Below, one piece after another: positions 10,833 through 23,178 of a stretch of DNA of 64,000 nucleotides. Numbering within the stretch: position 1 is the first letter of the stretch; each line of letters starts with the position of its first letter. The notes under the pieces were generated by a model that saw only the letters and a list, made by a program, of their open reading frames with translations, was not told the DNA's origin and made no database searches. The translations under genes and the position numbers were made by a program. The DNA comes from Botrytis cinerea B05.10 (Eukaryota > Ascomycota > Leotiomycetes > Helotiales > Sclerotiniaceae): assembly GCF_000143535.2 (NCBI RefSeq), contig NC_037313.1:1991501-2055500 (forward strand), in the 5' to 3' direction.

Positions 10833-13800
10833 ATGATGGCTGAAAAACGTCGTCGCCGTGAGCATCAAAACATCGCAAGTGGAGGTTCAGGTTCATCATC
10901 AACAGGAATGCCACAATCAAATTCATCACCAAGCTTTCTCAATCCTATTCACACACTGGGCGCACCGCAAAGATCTCTTGATGCTGTGGCATCATCACGC
11001 CGACCACCCGGTCCTCGATCTCCTCACGTGTCCTTACCAATCTCGAGCAAAGTCGATACTCCGGATGGCCCTACCGCTGGACGCGTTGGAGATAAATCAA
11101 TTGCTCATGCACCAAAGGTGTCACAGGATTCAAGAAGAGAACTCAAGAATCCTAAGCCAGGAACCAGTTTTAAGTCAGGCAGAGAAAGCTCTCCCAGCCT
11201 CGTACTCGACAACAAAGTTGAAGATGCAGGACCGCTACATAACCTCAGGTATTTAAAGTGGTATATGGGACCTCAATCTAATGTTGAGAATCTTGAGCCT
11301 CGTGAGAGACAAGCTCAACAACACCTCCGTGGCCGTCTCAATAGAAGTGCGCTTTGTATAAACACTCACTTTCAAAAAGAAGATGAGGAGGTCTCCAGTA
11401 CAAGTACGCGAAAGAAAATCAACTCTTCTAAGTCAGACAAAATCAAAGAACCCTCTTCTAGCAATAAAAGTCAGGGTGCGACCGCAAAATCCGCTCCGAT
11501 AACCAAGCCGACTTCGACCACAAAGCCAAGTTCAACTACGAGAGCCACTTCTAGCAATCGGCATCAAGATTTGACAACAAAGCCTGCTTTGACAGTAAAA
11601 TCAAGTTCAACTGCAAGACCTGCTGCAAATGTCAAGCCTGACCCTCCGCAAAAGCATCAGAATTTACCTTTGGAGAAGAATAATCAAAGGCCAGAAAAGT
11701 CTCATCGTCAAACAGATAAGCCAATAAAGGTTGACACACTGCCAGAAAAGCTCCAAAACAATGCTCCAATCCCTAGATCCGAGACATCACTCGCTACGAA
11801 GTATTATCGAGAATTATATCTACCCTCAATTGGACTCACTTCCTGCGTTAATAAAATGAAAGAAAACGTCGGAGCAACATTGGAACCAGCCCCAAAGAGT
11901 TTACTCTCGACGCCGATACCCGCTCCTGCTCTAGCAGAAGCAAAACGTGGACATGTGCTTGCAATTGCAGCAAGCCTTCCTTCTGTGACTGGCCCCAATG
12001 AAAACGGATCATTCCAAACTCCTGGCGCTGTACCGTATAATTTGACTCCTTCTCCTCCTGAAAGTGGACAAGAAAGTGATTGCCGTGGGCAATATGGTGG
12101 ACGTTCGACCTCTCCGTCTGACAACGGTTTCAATATTGTTGCTGAGTCTCCCACTGTTTTGGAACTTGAACCGACTTCAGTTCCAGCCAATGAAAAGACT
12201 CCAATTCAGGAAACTAAAGCGGCGTCTCCAGTTGCCGAAGACCACAGTCCCAACAGGCAAAATTCGATCGATACAAAGATGCAGGACACAGAAAATTTAG
12301 TCCAGTCTCCGAAAGCCGTCGACCACGAGACTCCTGCGAATTTTGAAACTGAAAGACCAGGTTCGCACTTTCGAGCCGACGAAAAGATGCGAGATTTGAT
12401 TGATTTGACGGAACCAGACGTGATGAGTGGTGCAGCTTCTCCGGATTTCAACGACCTCACCGCACGCACTCAATCCGACGAAGAAATGCAGGATGAGATT
12501 GATCTGACTGGAGAGGATGAACAGGTACAGAAATCAATTGAGCAGGACGAAGAGATGTCGGATATAATGGAAGATAAGCAGAGTCCCGTTGAGTACTGCC
12601 CAGGAATAGTGAATCATGCGAGTTCTTCGACCTACAGACCCGCCAGTTTCGCGGGACCAGAGGTAGAATCAGAGCCAGAGCAAGAAGATGAAGTTGAGGC
12701 CGAGCAGCAGAAATTTGACGAGCGGGTCACAATCGACCTAACTTTGTCCCGAACTCCAACACCAAAACTCGAAGATTTGCCCCGGCAAATTAATCAAATC
12801 AATGCTGGCCTTGCCTCCTCCAGAATCAATCAAGTCATCAAGGGAAGAGACAGGGTTTATGCACATGAAAACCGTTACCAGGATATTGATGAGGGTGCTC
12901 CTCCAGACCTTGTCGAATCTATGCCAAACGACAAGGCTCAAACTGGCAATTCCATCAAAGACGAATCTTTTGACATTCAGAATAAATTCAAAGTAGCTGC
13001 ATTTCAAGAGAACAATGGACAAAGCAGAAAACTTGCAAACAACAACTCTGGTCATGAACAGAGAAATCCTGTACAATCAACATCATCTGCTAAGCATGTT
13101 GGTGTTGTTCAACCCACTGTGACTGATGACTTCGTTGAGGCTACTGTATCTGTTCAGGGCGACGCAATGGAAATTGATAAGCCTACCAAGATTGGCACAC
13201 CCGACGAGTCTGTTGTATCTGGTGAAGGTAAAAAGAAGCGCAAAGGAAAAGGCAAACGCGGAGGAAAGGGAAAAGGTAAAGGTAAAGGCGATGCTAAGAA
13301 CACCAATGACCAAAATGCTACGCATTTCGACGAACGAAAACTCAATTCTGATATCTCTCAAATTCCTAGCGATACTGAGCAGGACCCTCTCAAAGACCAA
13401 AGAGATAGGATCATGAGTGAGGCAGAGATCAAACAAGCAATACTGGACGCCTTAACTGTTCCGGTCTTTCCAAAAGCTCCACCAAAATCTATGGTCACTG
13501 ACGAGAAAGCTTACAAGTTGGCCAAGGAAGGAGGTTACTTTGATTTGTCGTATGCACTGTTCAGTGTGGTTCCTAAGGAAGTCCATGACCAAATTTGGAA
13601 GGATGAATACGAACGTCCACAGATTAGCTTGTCGACGAAGAAACCTAAATGGATTCGTCCCCTCGATCCTACAATCAAACACCCAGCCAAGTCGGAAACC
13701 AATTCTACCGAGTTGGTCAAGGTTTTATGCGATATTGAGAAGTTATTGATTTCCGTTTGGGTTGGAGTTGAGTCCATTATTGTTGTATTGTATTCTGAGC

Positions 13801-15089
13801 TTGATGGTAAGTACCCGCCTTGCTTCTAAACACAACTTTTTGCTAATAATCTCAGACAAGTTCACCTCACGCGATCTCGACGAGTATTTCCGTCTCTACC
13901 AAGTGCAGATCTACGATGGATGGACCGCTCTCTATGCACACCTTCTCACATTGGCCGATTGGAAGGATCGATATTTTGCAATTACCAATATCAAGAAGCG
14001 AGCTGCTCGTCCCAACGCCAATCCATACGCTCATCTTTTTACAATCAAGAACCCATCTGATCTGCTATTCTACGGAACCATAGAATATCTTAAAGCTATG
14101 CAAGCTGCTATGAAGGCTGCCCAAGACGCAAATGATTGTGTGATGATGGAAGGCCCCAAATGGAAGCATATGATCGGAATGAACAAAACTGTTCTGGGCG
14201 AGGAATTTAGTAAATGCCTTGACGGATTGAGGAAGTTCAACTCATATGTCAGAAAGAGAGACTGGGATGTTCCCGAAGCGCATGAGGATGACGAACTTCC
14301 TCCTATGATCGCTTCAAAACTAAGTACCAAGAATGCATCCGAGCAAGTCTCGTCTAAGGGGAAGGAAGCTGCCGTTAAAGATGTTGTTCAAGAGAAGTAG
14401 AATCCCCTTCTTCTCTTGTAAGCATGAAACATTAGACTGACATTGAATAGCTCTGGTGATCTGAGTGATGGTGATCCACCAGGGTATTACGAGGTGTCGT
14501 TGGAGCCCAAGGGAAAGCAAATTGCTGTTGAAGATGATACCGAAGAGACGTAGAACCTCCCAATCCAATGAACCAAAATGTTGTACTCATATCAAACAGA
14601 TCTGGCGATGTAAGCGACGGTGATCCACCGTACTACGAGGAAGACGACGACGACGACGACGAAGACAATGATTACGTCGAGGCTCGTTCTCACCGCCGTC
14701 GCAGTGGCCCGAAGCTTTCCGTCCAACCACCCACTCCTACTAATAGACGTATCTCTGGTGCCATCGCCCATTCGTCTTCTCACCGGGTTCCATTAGGTAA
14801 CGAGATAAAACTCGACAATGGAAACAAGGCTTCATCTACTAACTGTTCTTCTCGTCATCTTTTACCCGAGTATGGCATGAAATCCAACAACGGACGCGGA
14901 GCTTCATCCGGCAGCAATGCAATAAAATCGAGCGATGAAATTCCCAGAGGTCGTCCTCTTCACCGAGTCGGTTCCATCGAAACTCCAGCTTTTATGAAGA
15001 CTGTCAAAAAAGGAGCGAAGCGACTTATGGTTGAAATCGGTCCGAGCTCGAGCCCCAATGATCCCAAGGATTACTTCGAGACACCATAA
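10833..15089 (+). CDS. large nuclear-type protein with three IDLT motifs and a duplicated exon
   Basis: Exons 10833-13806, 13856-14396, 14451-14549 and 14600-15089 give 1367 residues with the frame kept throughout. Introns are 49, 54 and 50 nt; the last two use GTAGAA donors. The first about 800 residues are disordered, S/P/K-rich, and contain three IDLT cores in acidic or serine context (LIDLTEPD, EIDLTGED, TIDLTLS), the form of SUMO-interacting motifs. A basic KGKGKRGGKGKGKGKG stretch resembles a nuclear localisation signal. The only globular-looking part runs from about VPVFPKAPPKSM to WDVPEAHEDDELPP (residues about 875-1150) and is not recognised. The C terminus contains an acidic run (EEDDDDDDEDND). 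The role may be chromatin- or SUMO-related, but this is inference. Confidence 0.82.
14341..14640 (+). repeat. tandem duplication of exon end, intron and next exon start
   Basis: Two units about 150 bp apart. Unit A spans KGKEAAVKDVVQE, a GTAGAA intron, then SGDLSDGDPPGYYE. Unit B spans KGKQIAVEDDTEE, a GTAGAA intron, then SGDVSDGDPPYYEE. Similarity covers coding DNA on both sides of the splice donor, so one event duplicated an exon-intron-exon block and produced the in-frame 33-codon exon at 14451-14549. Confidence 0.85.
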
Positions 15090-15867
15090 AGAGGCATTGC
15101 CATATTGAATTGTACTACAGCCCGTGGAGGATAAATTGCTATGAAAGATCCAAGAGATCTATGTGTCGTTGTGCTTATACCAAGGCCATTATTGAGAGTA
15201 TGATATGATAGGTTATGCTAGGATACGAAGATGTTGTTCGACTAAAGTGGTCAAATTTTGCATATGTTATACCATAGCATTGTTGTTGGACAGAAATTTT
15301 TGACAACTTTCGTATTTCATAGCGGGTGCCTTGACGGTTGAGTTAGATCTTGACACTTGATTCGGTCATCCAACAGTTTAGCTTTCTGGCTCTACTGTGT
15401 GGGTGGTTGCAGATAGTCCCCCACAAGATAGTCAGAATACCTTTTATTTTTGACGCGTGTTTTGCTTCATGATTGTGAAATGAGATGGTTGTGTCATGAG
15501 ATGGTTCAAAGTGAAAGCAGCTGTACAGCAGCCCAAAACCCCGCCTTATTGCATCTGCGGATCATCATTAGATGTGTGCAGTGCAAATGTACACTTTGGT
15601 ATGAGTTGTACACAGTATATCATGAACGACACAAAGTCAGCCCTTAAGGGCGACTGAGGAAATAGTACTTGAATTGTATTATAAAGTCCCCAATATCCCT
15701 CTCAAGTCCACCTGAGCTGAGCCAAAAGCAAATCAACTTTTCTATAGCACACTCAGCAAGCATATCATAACATAGCAGAGAACTTTATCTATTTACACTT
15801 TGATAGTACACCTCCATTCCTGCTTCGCTTAACTACTCATGCCTTTTAGCCCTCCCATCTCAATACC
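15090..15867. other. convergent intergenic region, no gene seen
   Basis: About 780 bp between two convergent stop codons. Nothing coding or structured is recognised; both 3' untranslated regions should lie here. Confidence 0.5.
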
Positions 15868-16805
15868 TCATATGCCCCTCAAAGTTCCATTGTCCCTCTG
15901 ATTAATGGGTGTATATCTTTCCTCAAGCGCCTGTTGCACACTCTTATCCAATTGAGATGGACCCTCAAATCTCTCCCTCAAAGCCCTCTCTACATCCGAA
16001 TTTGCAGATTTACTCGAACCCGAGATAAGCGCGACCTTTTCCTCAACTTTCTGCTCGGCAATACCGACTGCTGCACCTGCTTTTTGTGCATATCCTTTGC
16101 CGGCTTCGATGCCTCGAGAAACTGCATTGCGGATTCCTCCACGGGCGGCATCAATTGTTCCTCCCGCTTTCCGTTCAATTTCAGGATACGAAGGAATTCT
16201 AGCCTCTGCATCCTTTAGCTTTTGCGAAGAAGCATCGATCGCTCCCCTCGTCCCAGCAGCACCTCTCTCAACCCCCGCCACAGCGCCTGTAGCAGCCCTC
16301 TTTGCCTCCTCTCTGGCCTCCTCCCTAAAATCTCTTAACTTCTCCCCCGCGACCTCTTCTCCATATTGAATACCCTCTCTGCTCCTCTCCAATCCCAATC
16401 CTAGTGCCCTGCTAACCGCGCCTTCCATTTTCCATCTCACATCTTCCCAATCCGTCCTCTGGATCCACCGGACGGAATTCTCAATCTCGGCATTCCATCT
16501 ATCCTTCGCAGCTTCAATAAGCGTACTTCTTTCTTCACGGGCGAGCTCCGAGCGCGATTTGGGGGGTGGGATGGGTTGTTTTTCAAGGAGGGAAGTCAGG
16601 ACTTGGGATTGGTGGTGTAGATGGAGGGATTGAGAAGCGCGGTTGCGTTGGTGAGCCAGGACGGTTAGGTAGGCCAGAGAGAGAGTTAGGGTTACGCCGC
16701 CGGTCTTGAGAGCATGTTAGTCAAGTACTCATTTATTTCGAAGAACGGGGAGCTGGAGCGAGAAAGCCAAGAGGGAAATCATACAAAACCAGTAGTAAAA
16801 CCCAT
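15868..16805 (-). CDS. AIM5: MICOS complex subunit Mic12 (Aim5)
   Basis: Complement of exons 16785-16805 and 15868-16704, removing an 80-nt GTATGA..AAG intron; 285 residues. The 21-nt first exon encodes MGFTTGF and joins to TGGVTLTLSLAYLTVLAHQ, giving the N-terminal membrane anchor typical of fungal Mic12. The middle contains RWIQRTDWEDVRWKMEGAVS, a strong family marker, followed by a long alanine/glutamate-rich helical region. Mic12 sits in the mitochondrial inner membrane and couples Mic10 and Mic60 subcomplexes at crista junctions. Reading only from the internal ATG at 16440 would lose the anchor and is wrong. The gene is divergent from bL17m, with 343 bp between start codons, so the two mitochondrial genes may share a promoter region. 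Confidence 0.92.
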
Positions 16806-17148
16806 ATTGTCTTATACAAGTGCGCAGGCAGCGCTGTTTGGTATTATAAAAGACCACTTATCTCCCAAAATAAACAGGGGAGTAAAAAATCAATTGTCAA
16901 ATTATCAGTCCGAAAGAGCGTCGTGAGATGGAATTATCTGGGATAAATATTATGTCGTTGATAGAAACAGATAAAGAAATGCCCTCCACCAAGAATTTTG
17001 ACGTTCGTCGTCACGGCCCGAAATCTCCAATCTTTCGGCCTCGCCAAAAGTTTTCCGCCTCGTCTGTGATCCTCCCCTCTCCCCTCCCTCCACCACATAA
17101 ATCTCCTACTACTACCCATCCCACCTCTTCCGTTTCCACTCTACGAAA
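16806..17148. promoter_or_regulatory. divergent promoter region of two mitochondrial genes
   Basis: It lies between the MIC12 (minus) and bL17m (plus) start codons. It has pyrimidine-rich runs near 17060-17110 (CCTCCCCTCTCCCCTCCC) ahead of bL17m. No specific factor site is asserted. Confidence 0.5.
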
Positions 17149-17880
17149 ATGGCAGGCGGACGCATGAAATATCGCCATCTTGGCCGCACCTCTTCGCATC
17201 GTCAAGCGCTCCTCAGAAACCTCGTCACTTCCCTCTTCACCCACGAATCCATCTCAACTACATATCCCAAAGCGAAGGAAGCGCAGAGATTAGCAGAACA
17301 TTTGATTACATTAGGCAAGAAAAATACCGAGGCTTCAAAGAGAAAGGCATTGAGTATATTTTTTGTACGTTCTCTACTTAATTTCTTGGGAGAAATTGAT
17401 TTCCCTATTTTTATATAAAAATATCAACGCATATATACATGAATACTAATCCACACCCAGACCCCCCATGATCTCCTCCCCAAGCTTTTTGGAACCCTCC
17501 GCGAGCGATATGCTTCGCGCCCAGGTGGATACACCCGTGTTCTCCGTATCGAGCCTCTGAAAGAAGACCAAGCACCCTCTGCTATTCTCGAGCTCGTCGA
17601 TGGCCCCAAGGACACCCGCTGGGCGATGACCGCCCGAACCGTTGCGCGTTTTCGCCAAGAGAAAATTCCAATGAATGATATTACTGAGAGAAATGTTGAG
17701 AAAGTAACGCAGTTTCGCGAGGGGGGAGAAGAGGCTTTTGAGAGATTTGTGACGAGGGTGGGAAAATTGGGGTTGGGGAGGCAGAAGAAGAGAGTGGATG
17801 TGCCATTTGATGGGCCTGGGGAGGAAGGAGTTCTGGAGGGAAAGAAGAAGAGGGAGAAGAGGTGGGGTGGATTTATTTAG
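17149..17880 (+). CDS. MRPL8: mitochondrial large-subunit ribosomal protein bL17m
   Basis: Exons 17149-17364 and 17461-17880 (a 96-nt intron with a TACTAAT branch site) give 211 residues. The N terminus [18 protein letters not shown] and the following [20 protein letters not shown] are the L17 signature: rRNA-binding start and the conserved helix. Exon 2 continues [20 protein letters not shown], then [20 protein letters not shown], the L17 core. The residues beyond about 120 form a charged, fungal-specific extension. Function: structural protein near the exit-tunnel side of the mitochondrial large ribosomal subunit. A cleavable presequence is not obvious, as in other fungal bL17m proteins. 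Confidence 0.94.
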
Positions 17881-18299
17881 GAGATTGGCCTGGATTGGAT
17901 GGATGGATGTCTGGACAGACGAGATGTGGTTTTCTTGGTAGACTGGTATCGGGATAGGATGGGGTTCTCAGGGTCTGCGTGATTAAATGTGGAGGAATGT
18001 ACAAATCAAAGACTTGAGATCATGCGCCACAGTCAGCGGGATATCTATTCTGCTTAAGTTGTCTCGAAGCAAAGGTGGGTATTTGTTACGAAAGTCAACG
18101 TCTTCAAGCGAATATGGAAATGGAACGAGGGTTGACAGAAACCCAATCAAAGAAATGGTCATGAGCAAATTGTGTTCAAGAAGTACCAAATGTATATGTA
18201 TAGAAGTATGGTTTGCATGTTTGCATGGACGAGGCGTTTTCCATATCTATATTACAAGAAAAGATAGCAAGACATAAATTAAGTAAACTAGAAAGGGTA
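17881..18299. other. convergent intergenic region, no gene seen
   Basis: About 420 bp between the bL17m and UTP25 stop codons. Short open frames here have no coding character. Confidence 0.5.
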
Positions 18300-20567
18300 T
18301 TATAAGAAATCAAAAGTATCACCTTTCTCCTTGATCATCTTGTTCACTCTTTCCGTGCCCGCAATTCTCTCCAACTTCATGCTATCCCATTTGGAAAACA
18401 CAGCCCGTAGACTTCCATTACCAGGTTCTAAATCGCCTTCCCTAACACTTCTGCCCAAATATCCTGCCACGATTTCCTTGTAGAAGATTGGATTCTCCGG
18501 TATTCCATACATGATAACCTTTTTGACACCCCTGATTTGATATCTTCGGAAATGATGTGCTCTTTCTGTATAAAGTAAAACATTGTGTCTTCCACTAAAG
18601 AAATGGGACCTAGCTCTTGCTACTTCTTTAGGTGTTGTATATTCTGATATGCTGCCGAATGATAGACTGCTCGTGGTGGCTGATGTTGAAAAATAATTTC
18701 TTACTTTAACAAAATCCATATATGAAGGAATGAAGAGGAGAGTTCCTGAACTATCCTTACTTCTACGGGTTAAAGTAGGGATGATTGCAGATGTGAAATA
18801 TTCGAAACGTGATTGTGGATCTGAGGCGATTGATTCTGTGTCAATTCGGGAGAAAGTTTGTTTAACCTTTAATCCCAATTCTTGAATAGCTCCTGGATAA
18901 GTAGAGCTGACTTTAGCTTTGCCTTCCCAGTTTTGAGACTGGGTATAGAACATAGTTTGAAGCTCTGGTGTGTTGAAACCCGCCAATGCAATATTTTGAC
19001 GGAAGTATTTAGCATTGTTGTCCAGATACCAACTTCGTACACGGCTGAAATCGCAGCCGTGAGCTTCCTTTGGTTGAAGGTTAAGATGGTCGAAAATAAA
19101 TTCCACATGCTCCCAGTTCTGCATGAGAAGAGCATCTGCTTGATCAACAATAACTATCTCAATCGAACTGAGAAAGTCATGGTCTACCTTCTTCGCATCT
19201 TCGTCGCCGATGGCCATTCTTAGACCAAGAGGACTTGCAAAAATGATATCAGAATTGTAGAATTGAGAGAAATACTTGATAGTTTTTCTAGTAAACTTCA
19301 GACCAAGACGGAACATGTCGTCATCGTTGCCTGCAAAAAGTTCCCGGAAGTCTTCTGGTTTATCTGTAGAGTAATTCTCTTCTTTATCCACAAACGAATC
19401 ATTGAACCGTTTTCTATTTTCTTGTTGCTCTGGCTCGCATAGTGAAGTAATCATGTCAACCATTCTGACGCAAGATTCGCGAGTAGGTAAGAGCATCAGA
19501 ACCTTAGGTCTTGTAAAACCTTGATCTCGAAGTTCCAGATCATCACTACTGTCTTCTCTGGCAAGGCGAGAGTTGTTTTTGATAACACGGTCTCGGGTTC
19601 TGAATATGTTAGATTGTGCTTGCATAGTAAAAGGGGTTTGACTTACTTGAACACATGATTGACAGCATGAAGACAAGTCAGTCTTCTCAGACTTTCTGCA
19701 TTAGATGTGTTGCGTTCAGTAAACAGTAGATCTTGATAGCCAAATACAAGAGGCGCTATAGACTTTTCCAATGCATCGAAAGTAGGGCGCTGTTTCTTAA
19801 TGACGTTTGCCAGTTTTTGTTTCAACTTTAGACCCTCTGGACTACCGATAGTCATAGCCTTCATAGCCCTGGGCTCACCGTCACCGGGAATACTTGTAAT
19901 GGCCGTTCCCACCTTTGCAAGTGATGACATTCTCAGGGCCCATTGTCCTTTCTCCAAATGCTGTAGCCTCCTTGACAGTATGTTATCGTCTGGGTTAGCA
20001 AAATGAGCTTCGAATGGATCCGCTTTGTCTTCTTCATCATCCTCGAGTATGCCATCTGTTGCAGTCTCGGGTCCTTCCTCTTCCTCCTCAACCAGATCCG
20101 CCTCGTTCGTATCCTCATCCATTAAATCCGCGTCTTCGTCTTCTTTTTCCTCCTTGTCGACATTGAGCTTCCTCCGTTTTGCTTGTGGTGCCGAATCGCG
20201 AGTGAAGCTTTGCATCAAAGCTGTATAGGACTTTACAGCTGGCACTGGCTCATCATCATCGTCGTCGTCGCTTGATTCCTCTTCACTTGCTTCATCCTGA
20301 CTTGGTTCTTCGGATTCAGAATCACTTTCCTCGTCCCTGTATATATGAGCCAATTGCCTTCTCTCACCAATTGAAAGATGCTTACTCTTCTTTTTGTGCT
20401 AATCTAGCACTGTCGAATACGGGCCTTCCTCTACCTCTACCTCTTCCTCCCCTCATTCCACCCCTTCCTCGTGGACCACCCCTACTACCTCCTCTCCCTC
20501 TGAAGCTACTTCCACCGCCACCACCACCGCGACCTCCTCTAGATGTGTTCCTCTGCCCGAATGCCAT
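18300..20567 (-). CDS. UTP25: U3 snoRNA-associated protein 25 (small-subunit processome)
   Basis: Complement of exons 20386-20567, 19647-20336 and 18300-19599; introns are 49 and 47 nt; 723 residues. Residues about 8-50 are an RGG-type arginine/glycine tract. The junction reads [20 protein letters not shown], leading into a long acidic stretch. The body is the Utp25/DEF domain: [53 protein letters not shown] and [18 protein letters not shown]. It resembles a DEAD-box helicase fold but lacks the P-loop and the true DEAD box (VDQAD here). Utp25 joins the nucleolar SSU processome and is needed for early 18S pre-rRNA cleavages. It is divergent from eIF3f. The start at 20567 (MAFGQR) is preferred to an in-frame ATG at 20600. 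Confidence 0.93.
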
Positions 20568-21021
20568 TTTTGCGTTGTGAAATATTAATGCTAATTGCAA
20601 TACTCAATGGCTGGTACAAAAAAAGTTCTGGCGAATCCTTATCTTAGCGTCATCAGGGCTCAGGAAAAAAAGTTTTGGATCAAAGATCATGGGCTTTCAA
20701 ATCAATGCTATTGTGCAGAACAATGTTAAGAAAGCTGTTCATATACCCCTCTCGAATAGCCAAACCTAAATAACCTACTTATAAATATTTCCAGACTTTA
20801 ATCAAACACTTAACCACAATATAACTAAAATCGAGGGGAAATTCTTCATACTTTTAACGAAAGCTTATCTTAGCGCGAAATTAGATCCTTGCGCCGCGCC
20901 CACACAAAAATCCCACTTGCGCAACTGGTTTGCAATCGACGACGACGAGCCCATCCCCATCTCAGACCCTACCACCAACACTCGTCCGCCAGACTCCATA
21001 CCGAATAATTTTTAGCCCAGC
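20568..21021. promoter_or_regulatory. divergent UTP25/eIF3f promoter with a repeated 12-mer
   Basis: The 12-mer CTTATCTTAGCG occurs exactly twice, at 20638-20649 and 20864-20875, both in the same orientation between two divergent ribosome/translation genes. GC-rich, CG-containing sequence follows near 20885-20960. Confidence 0.5.
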
Positions 21022-22170
21022 ATGGCAGTCGGTACACAGTCCTTTCTTCACCTCGCGCGGCCACTCGCCCCCGCCTCCATTGGTGTTCAGCCCACAACCG
21101 CACCTTTAAATGTCATAATTCAACCCCAGGTACGATATTTTCCCTAGCCTAAAATTCTACTCTGCAGAGATTAATTAGTACAAAAATAGGCCGTGTTCTC
21201 GATTCTCGACCATGCCATCCGTCGCGATACCAGTGTAACACAAACTCCCCGTGTCATCGGAGCCCTCCTCGGAATCCGTTCTGAAGATGGCATGGAATGC
21301 GAAGTCCGCAACTGTTTCGCCATTCCCCACACCGAGACCGAAGACCAAGTCGAAGTCGACGTCGAGTATCAAAAGAACATGCTCGCTTTACAATTGAAGG
21401 CCAATCCTCGCGAAGTTCTTTTGGGATGGTATACGACTTCTCTTGAACTCAACAGCTTCAGCGCCTTGATCCAAAACTTCTTCGCTAGTCCTGAAACTGG
21501 TACTTTCCCTCACCCAGCTGTTCACTTGACTATCAGCACCGAAGCTGGAAAGGAGATCGAGGCAAAGGCATATATTAGTGCACCTGTTGGTGTAAATGCT
21601 GAGAGGGCAGCTGAGAGCTGTCTTTTCATCCCAGTACCATATGAGATCCGATATGGTGAATCTGAGAAGAGTGGTTTGGAGTTAATCTCTGGCGCCAAGG
21701 ACAGTGAGAGCCGTGCTGCACCAGTGGTTTCTGATATCGAAGGTTTGGAGCGAGCTGTTGACCAAACCCTCGATCTTTTGGAAAGAGTATCCGAATACGT
21801 CAGTTCAGTCTTGGACGAGGAGAGAGAACCCTCAAATGCTCTTGGTCAATTCCTCATGAACGCATTGTCCTTGGCACCAAAGGTTGATGCTGCAGATATT
21901 GAACGTGACTTCAACAACCACATCCAAGATGTCCTTGTCGTATCTTACCTCGCCAACACCATCCGCACTCAAATCGATCTCTCCCAGAGATTGGCAACCG
22001 CAACTCTTACCATGGGAGGCTCAGATGTTCTTGCCTCAGCCGGCAGTGGAGAGGGAGGAGAGAAGTCCGAGCAACGTGGACAGAGAGGTGGCAAGCGTGG
22101 AGGAAGAGGAGGTGGCAGAGGCGGCGGACAAACACGAGAGCCAAGAGAGCCCCGGGAACCCGCTGAGTAG
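21022..22170 (+). CDS. eukaryotic translation initiation factor 3 subunit F
   Basis: Exons 21022-21129 and 21190-22170 (a 60-nt intron) give 362 residues. The N terminus is [20 protein letters not shown]. The MPN domain runs from about residue 28 to 170 and contains [40 protein letters not shown], and [20 protein letters not shown]. As in other eIF3f proteins, it lacks the full JAMM zinc-binding motif, so it is a scaffold and not a peptidase. The C-terminal half is helical, and the last about 45 residues are an R/G-rich tail ([15 protein letters not shown]) that may bind RNA. eIF3f pairs with eIF3h in the eIF3 octamer, which recruits mRNA to the 40S subunit. The R/G tail is an extension relative to animal eIF3f. 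Confidence 0.95.
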
Positions 22171-23178
22171 TAGACGATGATAAAAATAAAGCCTTTCCAT
22201 AATTTACAGACTTTGTGCATGTGGATGGAAAAGTATGGCGTTCAGGTAGGCTCTAGGCCAATTCTTATAGAATTTCAAAATTATGGTTTATGTCATTGTG
22301 TGTGTTACTATGATCGATGCTCTTCGTAGGAGGGAAATGTAGGCTACAATCCATCATCTGCAAAAACTTCAATATCCTTTCGCGATCAGGACTACGAAAC
22401 ACCAAAGTCCAAATCGAAACTTAATCTAGCTGCTAGCCGTCACGATACTAGACGACGAAGTAAGAGAAATCAAGGAAATATACCATTTATCAAACAAGGC
22501 TTCCCACACTCAGCAAAATCTGTCCTAGTGACCTGATCAAGAGATGCCAGAACCACAGCCTATTGAAACGTGATTAAGCAGATAGTGAACTAAAACCCAT
22601 GGAGCTTGAAATGTTGATAACATGAACAGGAACACAATGGTAAGATACTGGAAGAAGGGGACGGAGGGGAGACTCTCTCAGAAGCGCAACGTCGTGCTCC
22701 ATTCGTCCCCTCTTCCCCTTCGTTTAGCACCCACCTTTAAGGATGTAGTTAGTACCACGTAATTGAACTTTGAACTACTCTGTTCAATCACAATCGTTCA
22801 AATTACCATTTGCTAGTATACTTAAGCTTTACAGGGCGCTGCACAAAACTTCGATTTCAATCAAGTTCTTTTCCATCAGTAGACAGTGCCCTGAGACTCT
22901 TTCACTACTGTTATTCATACTTCACACATCAGTACCAACACAGCATTGCAGACAAACTATTCATACCATGCACTTGTTTAGTGTTGAAAAGATCAGTGCA
23001 AAGTAAATGGTGTAATCAAATGTATTGTATTTGTAATCATAGGTCTATCAGCCAATATAAACCAGGTACTTAAAATGACTTTCGTTTTAATGCCCACATT
23101 TCCCACTAACTCCACCAATGCTACCATACGCCACCGTTTATTCATCACAGAATGTATCCGCAATTCCTCAAAAGACAC
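22171..23178. other. convergent intergenic region, no gene seen
   Basis: About 1 kb between the stop codons of eIF3f and the R3H gene. Open frames are short, AT-rich and lack known motifs. Confidence 0.5.

Noticed and set aside
20337..20385. Reading UTP25 without its first intron, giving [19 protein letters not shown]
   Set aside because: This frame has a stop just upstream and does not connect to the RG-rich start; the 49-nt intron gives a continuous protein.
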